Below, piece by piece: positions 10,350 through 20,904 of a stretch of DNA of 64,000 nt; the first letter of the stretch is position 1, and every line of letters starts with the position of its first letter. This stretch comes from Mytilus galloprovincialis. Taxonomy: Eukaryota; Mollusca; Bivalvia; Mytilida; Mytilidae. The stretch covers positions 53,217,078-53,281,077 of the forward strand of contig NC_134841.1 in NCBI RefSeq assembly GCF_965363235.1, in the 5' to 3' direction. Position numbers and translations under genes: made by a program. The notes beneath the pieces were generated by a model. It did no database searches, had not been told where the DNA came from, and saw only the letters and a program-made list of their open reading frames with translations.

Positions 10350-12405
10350 CTCAGAAGTAAGTTTTTTAATGTGTCCAGAGATACCTGTAGGAGGTCGATT
10401 ACAAAAATTTCTTCAAAATTGGGAGAAAATAACATCAGATCAGTGGGTTCTCTCAATTGTAAAAGAGGGATACAAACTAGAATTCATTCAAAAACCTCTT
10501 TGGACAGGGATAAAACAGACTTTTGTACAAAAAGACCATTTAGGTATTTTTATGCAAGAAATAAATGCTTTATTGGAAAAAGACGTAATAGAAAAGGTTC
10601 ATTTTCCACATTATGTAAAAGGTTTTTACAGCACCTTATTTCTAGTCCCAAAGAAAAACGGGAAATTAAGAATGGTGACAAATTTAAAACCTCTAAACAG
10701 TTATCTCAAGAAAATTAATTTCAAAATGGACACTATGCCAAAAGTAATAAATTTAGTGAAACCGAACGATTGGGCAATATCTCTCGATCTATCGGATGCA
10801 TATTTTCACGTCCCAATTTTTCAAGGTCACAGACAGTACATGAGGTTCTGTGTTCAAAACCAATGTTATCAATGGAAAGCAATGTGTTTTGGTCCAACCT
10901 GTGCACCACGAATTTTCACAAAAATTGTATCAGTGGTGGCAGCATACCTCAGAGCTCAGAATGTGAGAATGGTGGTATATTTAGACGATTGGATGATTAT
11001 CAATCAGGACAAAATTCAATTATTAAAAGATCGAGAGAAATGTCTCAATCTGATAGTTTCACTAGGTTTCATAATAAACAGAGAGAAATCAAGTTTAATT
11101 CCAAGTCAATCAGTGACTTACCTAGGGGGAGTTTTTCATCTACAAAAGGGAATAGTAGTTCCTACATTAGAGAGAATTCAAAAGTTACAAATGTTAATTC
11201 AGAACATGCAGAATGGGAAGACAATAGCTTTCGATTTTCTTCGCATTCTGGGTGTGATGGCATCATGTATAGAGTTGATTCCAAATGCACGTCTACACAT
11301 GAGACCAATACAATTACATCTTTTAAGTTTTTGGAATCCAATTTGCAAAGATATGACATTGGAAATTCCATTTACTCAACATCTAAAATTTCATCTATTA
11401 TGGTGGACAAATTCAGTGAACACGCTGAAAGGCCGATCTTTAGTATCTCCAATATCCATTGTAACAGTCACAACAGATGCTTCCAAAAGCGGTTTTGGGG
11501 GTTATGTTGGGAATCAAATATTCCAAGGGGAATGGAGTCCACAACAGAAAGAGTGGCATATAAATTGCTTAGAAATGAAAGCAGTTTACTTGACAATGAA
11601 ACATTTCATAAGTCTGTTAACGAACAAGTGTGTTCTCATCAGAAGCGACAATACAAGTGTTGTCCAATATATAAATCGCCAGGGAGGGACAAAATCAACC
11701 AGTCTTTGTCTTTTAACTTGGGAGTTGTGGCAGATGGCCATTCAGAACAAGATAGTTTTGAAGGCAGCACATATAATGGGCAAGAAAAATGTGTTGGCAG
11801 ATCAATTAAGTCGAGTAAAAATACGCCAAACAGAATGGACATTGAACAAGACAATTGTCAATCAAATATTTCATCTTTGGGGTTCCCCAATGATAGATCT
11901 ATTTGCGTCCTGGGAGAACAGACAAACAGAGGTTTTCTGTACTTGGATTCCTCATCCCAATGCACTAGCTTTGGATGCATTAACAATTCCATGGGAGAAC
12001 ATGTTTGCTTATGTGTTTCCTCCAATTTGTCTGATTCCGAAGATATTAAGATATATGAGGCAGTTCTACTGTCAGATTATCTTAATAGCACCTCAGTGGC
12101 CACGGAGACACTGGTATCCGGAAATTATACAGTTATTGATAGCTCCTCCTATCAGACTTCCACAGTGGGAAAAGTTATTGACACAACCCAAAACCCGAAT
12201 TTGCCATCCAAATCCTCAAATGTTGAATTTAGCTGCATGGCTCCTCTCGACAGAAACTTCAAAGCAGAAGGATTTTCTGAATCGGCTAGAAACTTGCTCA
12301 ATGCATCTTGGCGAAAGGGTACTCGAAAAGACTATATTACAAAATTCGAAAAGTACAATAGCTGGTGTAGTGGGAAACAAATTGATCCCTATACAGCTAC
12401 TTTAA
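10147..12405 (+). CDS. Reverse transcriptase and RNase H of the DIRS-like element
   Basis: The frame is open over 752 codons. Recognisable homology begins around residue 84 (RLQKFLQNWEKI), so the true start may be internal or by read-through from the Gag frame. The RT palm shows LDLSDAYFHVPI (residues 213-224), GPTCAPRIF, and the DIRS-type catalytic box YLDDW (278-282). The RNase H domain follows, with VTTDAS (D444), LEMKAV (E476), SDN (D501) and NVLADQLSR (D552). Beyond it is the DIRS-typical IDLFAS...CTWIPHPNALALDAL and APQWPRRHWYPE region. The recombinase frame overlaps its 3' end. Confidence 0.9.
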   Translation: MQLVHFQTIGNLHRIFRKRSQQQHLDRVGKMQTRPASRPASSLASSLARVLHSPHGVLFGTPREEIADSEVSFLMCPEIPVGGRLQKFLQNWEKITSDQWVLSIVKEGYKLEFIQKPLWTGIKQTFVQKDHLGIFMQEINALLEKDVIEKVHFPHYVKGFYSTLFLVPKKNGKLRMVTNLKPLNSYLKKINFKMDTMPKVINLVKPNDWAISLDLSDAYFHVPIFQGHRQYMRFCVQNQCYQWKAMCFGPTCAPRIFTKIVSVVAAYLRAQNVRMVVYLDDWMIINQDKIQLLKDREKCLNLIVSLGFIINREKSSLIPSQSVTYLGGVFHLQKGIVVPTLERIQKLQMLIQNMQNGKTIAFDFLRILGVMASCIELIPNARLHMRPIQLHLLSFWNPICKDMTLEIPFTQHLKFHLLWWTNSVNTLKGRSLVSPISIVTVTTDASKSGFGGYVGNQIFQGEWSPQQKEWHINCLEMKAVYLTMKHFISLLTNKCVLIRSDNTSVVQYINRQGGTKSTSLCLLTWELWQMAIQNKIVLKAAHIMGKKNVLADQLSRVKIRQTEWTLNKTIVNQIFHLWGSPMIDLFASWENRQTEVFCTWIPHPNALALDALTIPWENMFAYVFPPICLIPKILRYMRQFYCQIILIAPQWPRRHWYPEIIQLLIAPPIRLPQWEKLLTQPKTRICHPNPQMLNLAAWLLSTETSKQKDFLNRLETCSMHLGERVLEKTILQNSKSTIAGVVGNKLIPIQLL

Positions 12406-13395
12406 ATCAGGTTGCTGATTTTCTGGCTTATCTGTTTGAATTAGGTCTACAATACAGAACAATATCTGGGTATCGCTCTATGTTATCAGCAGTGTTACCA
12501 CCAATTGATAATTATCAGATTGGTCAACATCCTTATATTTCAAGGCTGATAAAAGGAGTTTTTCATTCTAGACCTCCCAAGGTTAATTTATTGCCTGAAT
12601 GGGATTTAGAGATGCAGGGGTTTCATTATCTTTCATGTTGACTGGTACTTTCCACGTTTCTAGGTGGTACTTTTCAATTTATTCCATGAATATCTTATAT
12701 AAAAATTCCTACATTTAGGCGGTACTTGTCAATAGCATAGGAGGATAAAAGTACCGGGTACCGCCTCCTAATGAATGGCCTGGAGATGGTTCTTAACGCC
12801 TTAGAGAATGAACCTTTCGAACCTTTATCTGATGCATCTTTAAAGTTTGTTACATTTAAAACAGTGTTTCTTATTGCTATAACAACTTTTAGAAGATGCA
12901 GTGACCTACAAAGTCTTAGAATTGATAAAGAGTCTATGAGGGTTCAGGACAAAGGTATAACTTTCATTAGACATGGTCTGTCAAAACAAGATAGACAAAG
13001 TCATTTTGGGGCCAAAATTAATGTACCTCATTTCAAAGAAAGAGAGTTTTTAGATCCAAAAAAGGTCAATTACTATTTATTTGGATAAAACCAAGGAAAT
13101 AAGACAGAAGTTAGATGCAACTGACAAAGTCAAATTATTTTTAGCAATGAAAGAACCTCATAAACCAGTAACAGCAGTGACAATTTCTAGTTGGATTGTC
13201 CAAACAATCAGGTCTGCTTACTCAAATGACAAATTAAAAGTTAAAGGTCATTCCACAAGAGCAATTGCTCCGAGTTGGGCTCTATATAAGGGAGCTTCTA
13301 CAAAATCGATTTTAGATGCGGCAGATTGGTCATCTGAATCAACTTTTGTAAGATTCTATTTACGAGATATAGATTCTGACAAAGTATTACAATAG
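12240..13395 (+). mobile_element. Tyrosine recombinase region of the DIRS-like element (broken)
   Basis: The region shows a SAM-like core-binding part (KDYITKFEKYNSWCSGKQID, LAYLFELGLQYRTISGYRSM) and a catalytic part with the arginine box TTFRRCSDLQSL (near 12890), the GHSTRA H-x-x-R box (near 13250), a tryptophan (ADWSSEST) and the nucleophile-type tyrosine in VRFYLRD (near 13350). So the R, H, R and Y positions of the tyrosine-recombinase family are all present, but the gene is not one open frame. In the family this enzyme integrates the circular DNA made by the RT. Confidence 0.85.
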
Positions 13396-13726
13396 AATTG
13401 TTTTTAAAGAAATTATTGTATATAAAGACGAAAATAGTTTCACATAATTTTTATTTATAAAATTGATATGTTATTGATACAATTTTATTTAGGGACAAAT
13501 GTATATAGAGCATGTATACAAAGTTTCACATAATGTTTATTATATAATTTTTTCAGGATGATGACTAGTAGTATCCTGTAAATAGTTGTTTGTTTTTTGG
13601 TGGAAGTTTTTAATGTATGACAGTATTTTAAAAAGAAACTGTTTTTTGGTGTTTTCTGAGGAATGTTTTTATTCATATCCAAGAAATTTATCCTCCACCT
13701 GCAAAGAACTGCTTGTTAATCAGTGA

Positions 13727-13849
13727 GTATTCTATATTTATAATAGTAACTCATGGTAAGTATATTTAACCAAATTCATATAAAATGGTAATTTTTGAAA
13801 TCTCAAGAAGAGATTTTATATGAATTTATAGGGTTAAATATACTTACCA
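13727..13849 (+). repeat. Internal complementary region (ICR) of the DIRS-like element
   Basis: Its two halves meet at 13786/13787. The left half mirrors 8398-8457 and the right half mirrors 14054-14116, so it is the complement of the joined element ends. In DIRS elements this region templates closure of the circular intermediate. Confidence 0.88.
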
Positions 13850-13911
13850 GGAACCACCGCCACCCCAAATAAATTTCTTTTTGGTGTATATTGGTTTTCC
13901 AATTAAACGCC

Positions 13912-14072
13912 AAATAAAACTGATCTTACCTTGAATCGAGTGAGTAGATTTCATAACATACCGGATGTTTAAAGATCTCGGTCTCCTCGATGTTTTTGCG
14001 ATTGGGAACATACTAAAACGCGGAACGTATTCTATATTTATAATAGTAACTCATGGTAAGTATATTTAACCC
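13912..14072 (-). repeat. Right inverted terminal repeat of the DIRS-like element
   Basis: Mirror of 8413-8573. A right-end extension to 14116 (with a small AAATCTC/GAGATTT palindrome) is copied in the ICR. Confidence 0.9.
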
Positions 14073-14116
14073 TATAAATTCATATAAAATCTCTTCTTGA
14101 GATTTCAAAAATTACC

Positions 14117-14688
14117 ATTTTTGTGGATTGAATTTGAAGAAAAACTGTATTTTCTTGGTTTTCTGATTTAGAGATTTTGTAGAAGTTTGCTTATAAGCCT
14201 ATTGAAATTTTTATTTCATTGAACATTTAAATTATTGTTCAACTATATCCAGGAAATCTCTGAAAATTAGTATTCCACGATCCAGGAATAATAATGAATC
14301 TACAGTATCATCAATTAGGAGTTAACTGTATTGTATGTTTAAGCTCAAACAGCATCAATTAGTGATTTGATGGTTTCAAATTGAGTTTAATGGTGATGCT
14401 TTAGTGAAGCCAGTAAACTGGTATTTGCGACCATCAAATGCAGTCAGAGCTTAAAATACAATATTGTTATCTCAATTCTGATGAAATTGACAGAAACAAT
14501 GTTAAATCATACATTTAAAATCTGTCATACGTCGTCTGCGGTTGTGCGTACTTTTTCAAAGGGCCAAAAACACCATGAAAGTTATTGAAGTTATCCAATC
14601 AAAATGAATGTTACAATGTTGTTGCATTAGAATGGATTATGGTTTGATTAAAAACGAGGTTCAGAGTTAGTTTCTGTACACAAATGTA
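14117..14688. other. Non-coding right flank of the DIRS-like element
   Basis: AT-rich, probably intronic. No feature recognised. Confidence 0.35.
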
Positions 14689-14825
14689 CAGGAGCGGATC
14701 CAGCCCTTTTAAAAAGAGGGGGGGGGGGGGGGGTCCAACTATATGTCCCCATTCAAATGCATTGATCGGCCAAAAAAAGGGGGTGTTCCAACTCTCAGGA
14801 ACCCCACCCCTGGATCTGCCAATGA
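14689..14825 (+). mobile_element. GGCGGATCCAG MITE, subfamily B
   Basis: The terminal repeats are GAGCGGATCCAG at the left and CTGGATCTGCC at the right. The interior has a long G-run and CATTCAAATGCATTGATCGG, diagnostic of subfamily B (also at 43268). AATGTA occurs at both flanks and may be part of the target duplication. Confidence 0.7.
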
Positions 14826-14848
14826 ATGTATATGTTTTATAATTTTAG

Positions 14849-14994
14849 TTAATGGATGACTTGCAAACGATGAAATCAAAAGACATTATCTGGGGATGTC
14901 GTCATAATCTGTCTGGCCAGAAAGATTGCTTCCATATATTATCTAAAGTAAAGCAGAGTTGTTGAGTGATCAGTATGAACCTGTTACTAAGGAT
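14849..14994 (+). CDS. Candidate exon of the DEP-containing gene, with a frame conflict
   Basis: AATTTTAG precedes 14849 and GTAAGACA follows 14994. The first two thirds read LMDDLQTMKSKDIIWGCRHN and on to HILSKVK. The last third is open only in another frame (ELLSDQYEPVTKD). A single-base indel near 14954 would explain this, either a true mutation or a residual long-read error. Placement in the DEP gene is inferred from strand and order only. Confidence 0.4.
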
Positions 14995-15673
14995 GTAAGA
15001 CATTTATTGAATTTTAAGATTTGAATTAGATAACAAATAAAAATTTTGAAAAACACTTTTTTGATATATTTATGGGTATTTGTGAAAAAAAGATAATAAG
15101 AAGATAAACTAATTGCTAAATAGGAGCATACCAATAATAGTTGTACTCAAAATTAATCAGTGATTTTGTCTGTGCTGAAAACAATTTTTCAAAATGACTA
15201 AAGTGTTCTGCTGATTTATGTGTGAAAACTGCTAATTGTTGACTTTTCTTTAAACTTTATGGCTGCCAAGCAGAACTGCTGGACAACCTAAATAACAAGC
15301 TCCAAATTATTGCTATAGAGTAAAATTCTTTATTTCTGAAATAAGTTTCTGAATAGATCTAAAGAGTAAATAAAACAAAAGAAAATATAGTGGAATTGAA
15401 TATGATACAATATATTGCTTAACATTAATTTTTTACTCTATTCACTTACAAGTTTAAAAATGAAAACTATTTTTTGCTTGGATTTCTGTAATTCAGAACT
15501 TAAGCGTTTTAGGACCAATTGAATACAGGAATATTTGTATTTTTTTTTATTGTATGTTTACTTTGTAGATGTGTTCTAGGATTAATAATGTGTTCATGCT
15601 GTTGGAATGTATAGATGTCTGTTATAAAAGATTAGGAAACATTTATAAAGTGTCAACAGAAGTCACACATAGA
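14995..15673. other. AT-rich intronic sequence
   Basis: No feature recognised between the candidate exon and the minisatellite. Confidence 0.35.
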
Positions 15674-16699
15674 TCACAGCAACAGAAAAGCACAGATATA
15701 TTGTAATTTAAGGCTTTGTATAACCCTGTTTCACAGCAACAGAAAAGCACAGGTATATTGTAATTTAAGGCTTTCTATAACCCTGTTTCACAGCAACAGA
15801 AAAGCACAGGTATATTGTAATTTAAGGCTTTGTATAACCCTATTTCACAGCAACAGAAAAGCACAGGTATATTGTAATTTAAGGTGGCTCGGGCCTATTC
15901 GAAGTTTCTATCAGAAGTGCGGTATTTTTGGTTATTTTATTCTTTAAAGAAAATGAATCAAATTGGTCGAAAAAAAATAGGGGGTCACGGACCATTTAAG
16001 ATCAAAATTTTACTTTTAAACAGGTATGTAAATGGGACCATTTTCAATGAAATGATAGGGAAAATACAGGTGTTGACATATTTTTATCGGAATATCAAAA
16101 AAACGTTCTATGACAATTTGTCCAAAACTGTTATATGAAAAGCTGGAATATAGCTTCAAAGAATGAGCCAATAAAAAACATAGGTCACCGATAAGGAAAA
16201 AAAAATATTTTGCCTTAAAAACCCAAATTTTGGCGGGAAAATGGTGAAAATGGGTGAAATGGCATTTTGACCCTTTAACAAATACGGATAATAACAAAAA
16301 TATTCTATAAGTCACATAACTACAATGATTTAACATTTCTAATCAATCAAAATATTTAAAAAAAATATATCGAATTTACGACAAATACTTTTGTAATTCA
16401 TGCGTGAAATTATGCGCAGTCGAATAGTCCCGAGCCACCTTAAGGCTTTCTATAACCCTGTTTTGTATAACCCTGTTTCACAGCAACAGAAAAGCACAGG
16501 TATATTGTAATTTAAGGCTTTGTATAACCCTATTTCACAGCAACAGAAAAGCACAGGTATATTGTAATTTAAGGCTTTCTATAACCCTGTTTTGTATAAC
16601 CCTGTTTCACAGCAACAGAAAAGCACAGGTATATTGTAATTTAAGGCTTTCTATAACCCTGTTTCACAGCAACAGAAAAGCACAGGTATATTGTAATTT
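15674..16699 (+). repeat. 57-bp minisatellite array, interrupted
   Basis: The unit is 57 bp (starts CACAGCAACAGAAAAGCACA and ends TATAACCCTGTTT). Nearly four units lie at 15674-15882 and about four more at 16444-16699, some with a duplicated TTTTGTATAACCCTG. The array is split by a TTAA element (15883-16439). A last trace resumes at 18337-18365 beyond a second insertion. Confidence 0.9.
15883..16439. mobile_element. piggyBac-like MITE (TTAA target duplication)
   Basis: The ends are GGTGGCTCGGGCCTATTCGA and its inverse TCGAATAGTCCCGAGCCACC. They are flanked on both sides by TTAA (15879-15882 and 16440-16443), and the target is the TTAA inside a minisatellite unit, so boundaries are exact. Length 557 bp. 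It has no transposase; short frames inside are not credible genes. Confidence 0.85.
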
Positions 16700-16708
16700 T
16701 AGCCAGGT

Positions 16709-18336
16709 CAGTGTTCTCCCCAGGCTGATATGACCCTGCGGTGCCGCAGCACCTTCATAATATTTTCGTAAATCCAGCAGCATCTTAATTTGCCGCTGTC
16801 CCTCAATACTTGATCCCGCAGCGTGAATATTTTCACATTTCCATAATAAATGTTGGTTAAAATTGTCAGGTTGCTGATCATCGCTGAGAGGTCGGTCAGT
16901 GTTATGCAATATCTGATAATTAGTTTTACCTGAGCCACGCTAATCTCAGCCTTATCGGACTCTGTTATCATGTAATAACGTAAATGATCATCAAGAAGAT
17001 AGATATTTTTAGAAGAAAATATAAAAATTTAAAAACTTTAGTGCAGAAATTGAAGAAATAGATCGCAAAATACATTGTATCTACACATTGTGTATGTGAT
17101 TACTTGACCGTTTAAATAACGAATTTTTTTCATTGGTCGAGAAGAAGAATCTATTTAAACACGACCAATGAACGTGTTCAATACACGTGATAAATTTGAT
17201 TACACATTGCTAAAGATATTTACGATGAAAATTATGAATGAGAGTATTTGTAGTTAAAAAAAATTAAAATAAACTTTGATTTACGATAACAAGGAGTGAT
17301 TTATTCTAATTGAAAGTGAAAAATGTTGCTTGCAAGGTAAATTCGTCTCAAACTGTCATATTTTTAGAAATAAAATGATCTTTGAACATCGATCGTGAAT
17401 CCGTGCGGGAAATATGTGACAACCAACACGGGTATGGAATCGCCGCAGCTTCTGTATAATGTCACCAGTAAATACTTTGAATGGTCTTAACTTTAACGAA
17501 GTTTCGTTTATATCTACCTGCCAAAGATAGGTTTTAACAATAATGCACACGGAAGCGTAAATAAATGTCAAACTACGGAAAATGGTCAGCTTTTCATTAA
17601 AATATTTTTGTTTTAAAAAGTTGTATACCAAATATTTTAACCATATTATACAATTTTATTAATTCTGAATGAACATGCTCTCTGCAAATAACAAAGGGGT
17701 GAATTTTAAGCAAAAGGTAGATGATGAAAGTAGAAGTATTTTTTCAGACCAATGACTTCTAATGAAAAGGGAACTACACCTCTGATCCGTCTACACTCAG
17801 CTGTCAGTATACGCAGATATTATTGCTTCCCCTAATCCCAACCGAGCTAAAGTTTAGCGAGTGATAAAAGCAAGCACCATGTTTCTGGTTTCAGTGACAA
17901 GTGGCTGACTGAGTTTTCATGGCTAAGAAATGTTAAAGGGGGTTTAAGCAAAAGTTATTGTGAGAGGGGTTTTTCAACCCCTAAAGACAAATGAAAGAGG
18001 ATAAAGACAAAGTTGAGGAACAGACTGTCCAACAAAATAACATTATCTTGAAACAATATCCCTAGAAGGAGTAGAGAGTACAGAGATGAATATTTTTATT
18101 TTGACATCTTTAATGGACTGAATATAAATAACTTTTGTGTTTAAATCAATTTGTTTCATATATATTCTTGTAATTCATTAATACTTTGCATTATTAAACA
18201 CACAACACAAAGCATTATAACTCATATTGCATGTCATGATTTATGACTGATTGATTCAGATCACAAAAGTTCACTATAAAAAAGAGTTACGCACCCTTGA
18301 ATTTTGCACCTTAGAAAAATCCTGGGGAGAACACTG
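16709..18336. mobile_element. hAT-like non-autonomous element
   Basis: A perfect 16-bp terminal inverted repeat CAGTGTTCTCCCCAGG lies at the left and its complement at the right. The CAGTG start is hAT-like, but I could not define a clean 8-bp target duplication. Interior 1.6 kb, with small frames of low credibility. It sits between the minisatellite array and its last remnant. Confidence 0.65.
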
Positions 18337-18777
18337 CAGCCTTTGTATAACCCTGTTTCACAGCAGGTCTTACATGTAAGATAACTGTTTAAACTTATTT
18401 TGATAACTATCAATAGCTAATACTTCAATTTTTCCATTGTTTACATGTATGTTCCAATCTTCGTGTTGGAAACAATCTGAAGGATAAGGTTTTATAATGA
18501 AGGACTATTACTTTATAGAATATGGGGAGATTTCAATTCAAAAATATGGATCAATTTTTCACTGCGTTATCCAATAAGGGGAAATATTAATTTTCCAGGA
18601 GAAAAATTACTTGTTAGGAAAACTTAATTAAAGACTTTTTGAAAATCTAATTGAGACTGGAGATAGATCACAAAACTATTCATTGAAATCTCAGCAGATT
18701 AAGATTTACAACTACATGTATATCTTAAGTTATTTAATGCATTATGAAATTTTTTCTACTTTCCCATATTTATCCAG

Positions 18778-18875
18778 ATAGTGATGATTGGAAGGAGCAG
18801 ACGTCCCAGAATCCATCATATTTCTGTCATATATCACATGTTGTTAGTGTATTGTGTCGCATTTTGGCAAACAGG
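18778..18875 (+). CDS. Candidate exon of the DEP-containing gene
   Basis: TTTATCCAG precedes 18778 and GTAATTATC follows 18875. The frame that ends in phase 0 reads DSDDWKEQTSQNPSYFCHIS then HVVSVLCRILANR, and continues in phase into the exon at 19109. A second frame is also open, so the frame choice rests on continuity. Confidence 0.45.
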
Positions 18876-19108
18876 GTAATTATCTTAGAAAGGTTTAAAC
18901 ATTGTAAACATATCATTGACAGACAAAAGCAAGGTCATTATAGAATTAATTTGTTCCTTAATTCAAAAGGCTGGTATCTGGTGGTGAGTTGTTTCATAGG
19001 CAATCATACCATATTTTTTTTTATATTTAATCAAATCCTCTAAGAATAAAAACTATATCATTTCTTGGAAAGTCGACAAATTATCCTGGTATTATTTGTT
19101 TATTATAG

Positions 19109-19287
19109 ATCAATTTATTAGTGAATGATGCAGTGACTGTATTACTATCCCTGAAGAGACTATTGGTACCTGTAGAAGTATGTCTATTACCATTAACACA
19201 GTTCCTACAGTCTTACATTAACTCATTACAAGAGTGGTTATACAGAAGCTGTTACTCATGGAATTTCTCTGGATTTTTATAGTCTGG
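19109..19287 (+). CDS. Candidate exon of the DEP-containing gene, 3' part unclear
   Basis: TATTATAG precedes it and GTAAGTCAAA follows. Phase 0 gives INLLVNDAVTVLLSLKRLLV ... FLQSYINSLQEWLY, a leucine-rich helical stretch. Near the 3' end this frame stops, while a neighbouring frame reads EAVTHGISLDFYSL. This is either a one-base indel or an earlier donor. The phase of the next exon (20821) is 0, which neither simple solution fully satisfies. Confidence 0.45.
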
Positions 19288-19930
19288 GTAAGTCAAACAT
19301 AAAAAATCACAGACATTTAGTTCACTCAATGGCATAATAATAAACATTATTGTTTAAGCACCAGCTAAAGCACAGATCTGGCTGTTTCTGCTCTTTTGTT
19401 GGGTAGTTGTCTCTTTGACACAACCACCTTTTCTATTTGCTATTCTTTTATGTATTAGCCTTTCTCAAAAGGAGGACAATGTTGAAATGAATAAGAAAGT
19501 ATTAAATCATTTTCTCTTGGTTTGTCTTTAGAAATGGGAAAGATAAGATTTTTTTTCTATACAATGTACAAAAATCAGGCAGTATTTAGTAATGGGGAGT
19601 CCATCTGTGAGTTATTTTCTTCGTCTGTCTATTCACTTGTCTGTTCAACTTTTGAATATCAGCAACTTCCCCTACATTGAAAATTTCTCAGAATGTTCAC
19701 CATAAACATTTTGCATTGCATTGCTATTTTTCTTTCTTTTTTTTTATCCAAATTATTTTGGGGGTTTCCATAAGCAAACTCATGGACCTTGCAAAGGGTA
19801 GTGTACCATTTTAAGCTCACATTAAGCTTGATTTTATCCGATTGCTTAGCAACACCTTGTCAAAACATAATAGTTCCTAATCATTATGAGTTTTCTTGAA
19901 ACTTTGTCAATTTTAGATTATGAATTCTTA
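19288..19930. other. Intronic sequence
   Basis: No feature recognised before the R2 repeat. Confidence 0.35.
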
Positions 19931-20130
19931 GATATAGGAAGATGTGGTGTGAGTGCTTATGAGACAACTCTCCATCCAAATAACAATTTATAAAAGTAAA
20001 CCATAATAGGTCAATGTACGGCCTTCAACACAGAGCTTTGGTTCACAATGAACAACAAGCTATAAAGGGACCCAAAATTATTGGTGTAAAACCATTCAAA
20101 CAGGGAAAACCAAAGGTCTTGTTTAGATAA
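19931..20130 (+). repeat. SINE-like mussel repeat, family R2
   Basis: It starts GATATAGGAAGATGTGGTGT, then GAGACAACTCTCCATCCAAA and GGTCAATGTACGGCCTTCAA. Other copies lie at 27875 and, inverted, at 33720-33917. Confidence 0.7.
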
Positions 20131-20236
20131 ATTGTTCAAAAGTTTTCCTTATTAAAAACCCAATTTAAGTATGACACTTTTTCTGTTATAAATAATCAAT
20201 AAAAACTTGGGTTCTTTCTTTTATCTACTGATATAA

Positions 20237-20785
20237 TATAAAAAAAGAAGATATGGTATGATGGACAATGAGACAACTGTCCACAAGAGACCAAAATGAC
20301 ACAGAAATTAACAACTATAGGTCCTCATACGGCCTTCAACAATAAGCAAAGCCCATACCGCATAGTTAGCTATAAAAGGCCCTGAAATGACAATGTAAAA
20401 CAATTCAAACGAGAAAACTAATGGCCTTATTTATGTACAAAAAATGAACAAAAAACAAAAATGTAACACATTAACAAATGACAACCACTTAATTACTGGC
20501 TCCTGACTTGGGACAGGCACATACATACATAATGCGGCGGGGGTTAAACATGTTAGTGGGATCCCAACCTCCCCCTAACCTGGGACATTGGTATAACAGT
20601 ACAACATAAGAACGAATTATAAAAATCTGTTGAAAAAGGCTTAACTCATCAGATGGACAAAAATTCAAGTGGATGTGGCCGGGTACTTGTACATCCCAAC
20701 AACAAAAAGAAACTAGGAACAGATCTGATAGTACTTGCAGTTATCTGACAGCTAGTTCAAAGCCACTAACTAATAAAAAAAGGTC
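20237..20785 (+). repeat. SINE-like mussel repeat, family R1, near full-length
   Basis: This is the longest R1 copy in the window, about 550 bp. It starts ATAAAAAAAGAAGATATGG and includes GACAACTGTCCACAAGAGAC, CATACCGCATAGTTAGCTAT and GACTTGGGACAGGCACATAC. Confidence 0.7.
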
Positions 20786-20820
20786 TTTTTGTTAGTCATA
20801 TATTGTCTTTTTTATTCTAG

Positions 20821-20904
20821 AATTTTGAGAAACAAGTGTTTGAGGTACTTAAAGGAGATGATGGTTCTGTAGAATATGCTCAGCTCTTGATACAAGCCTT
20901 TACG
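20821..20904 (+). CDS. Exon of the DEP-containing gene (28 codons)
   Basis: TTTTATTCTAG precedes it and GTATGTTAAA follows. The 84 bases are open in phase 0: NFEKQVFEVLKGDDGSVEYA then QLLIQAFT. It joins in phase to the exon at 21876. Amphipathic helical composition. The protein family is not recognised from this piece. Confidence 0.6.

Larger units (their letters stand above)
8398..14116 (+). mobile_element. DIRS-like tyrosine-recombinase retrotransposon, nearly complete copy
   Basis: About 5.7 kb. Inverted terminal repeats of 161 bp lie at 8413-8573 and 13912-14072 and appear identical by eye. An internal complementary region at 13727-13849 has two halves. 13727-13786 is the reverse complement of the extreme left end (8398-8457), and 13787-13849 is the reverse complement of the extreme right end (14116-14054). 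ATT abuts both ends and there is no longer target duplication. This is the diagnostic DIRS-1 architecture. Coding parts in order are Gag-like, reverse transcriptase plus RNase H, and tyrosine recombinase, in overlapping frames as is usual for the family. The coding region is broken at about two places, all towards its recombinase end. The terminal repeats suggest recent insertion. Confidence 0.9.

Noticed and set aside
10770-12239. Long second plus-strand frame overlapping the RT of the DIRS-like element
   Set aside because: Over this part it is a shadow of the RT/RNase H frame. Its serine/asparagine-rich composition has no family motif. Only its far end, within the recombinase region, is meaningful.
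15884-16336. Frames of 84 and 106 codons at 15884-16138 and 16016-16336
   Set aside because: They lie within the TTAA-flanked MITE, show no family motif and cross the terminal repeats.
15674-16699. CRISPR-like array
   Set aside because: The 57-bp units are contiguous without unique spacers, and the genome is animal. It is a minisatellite.
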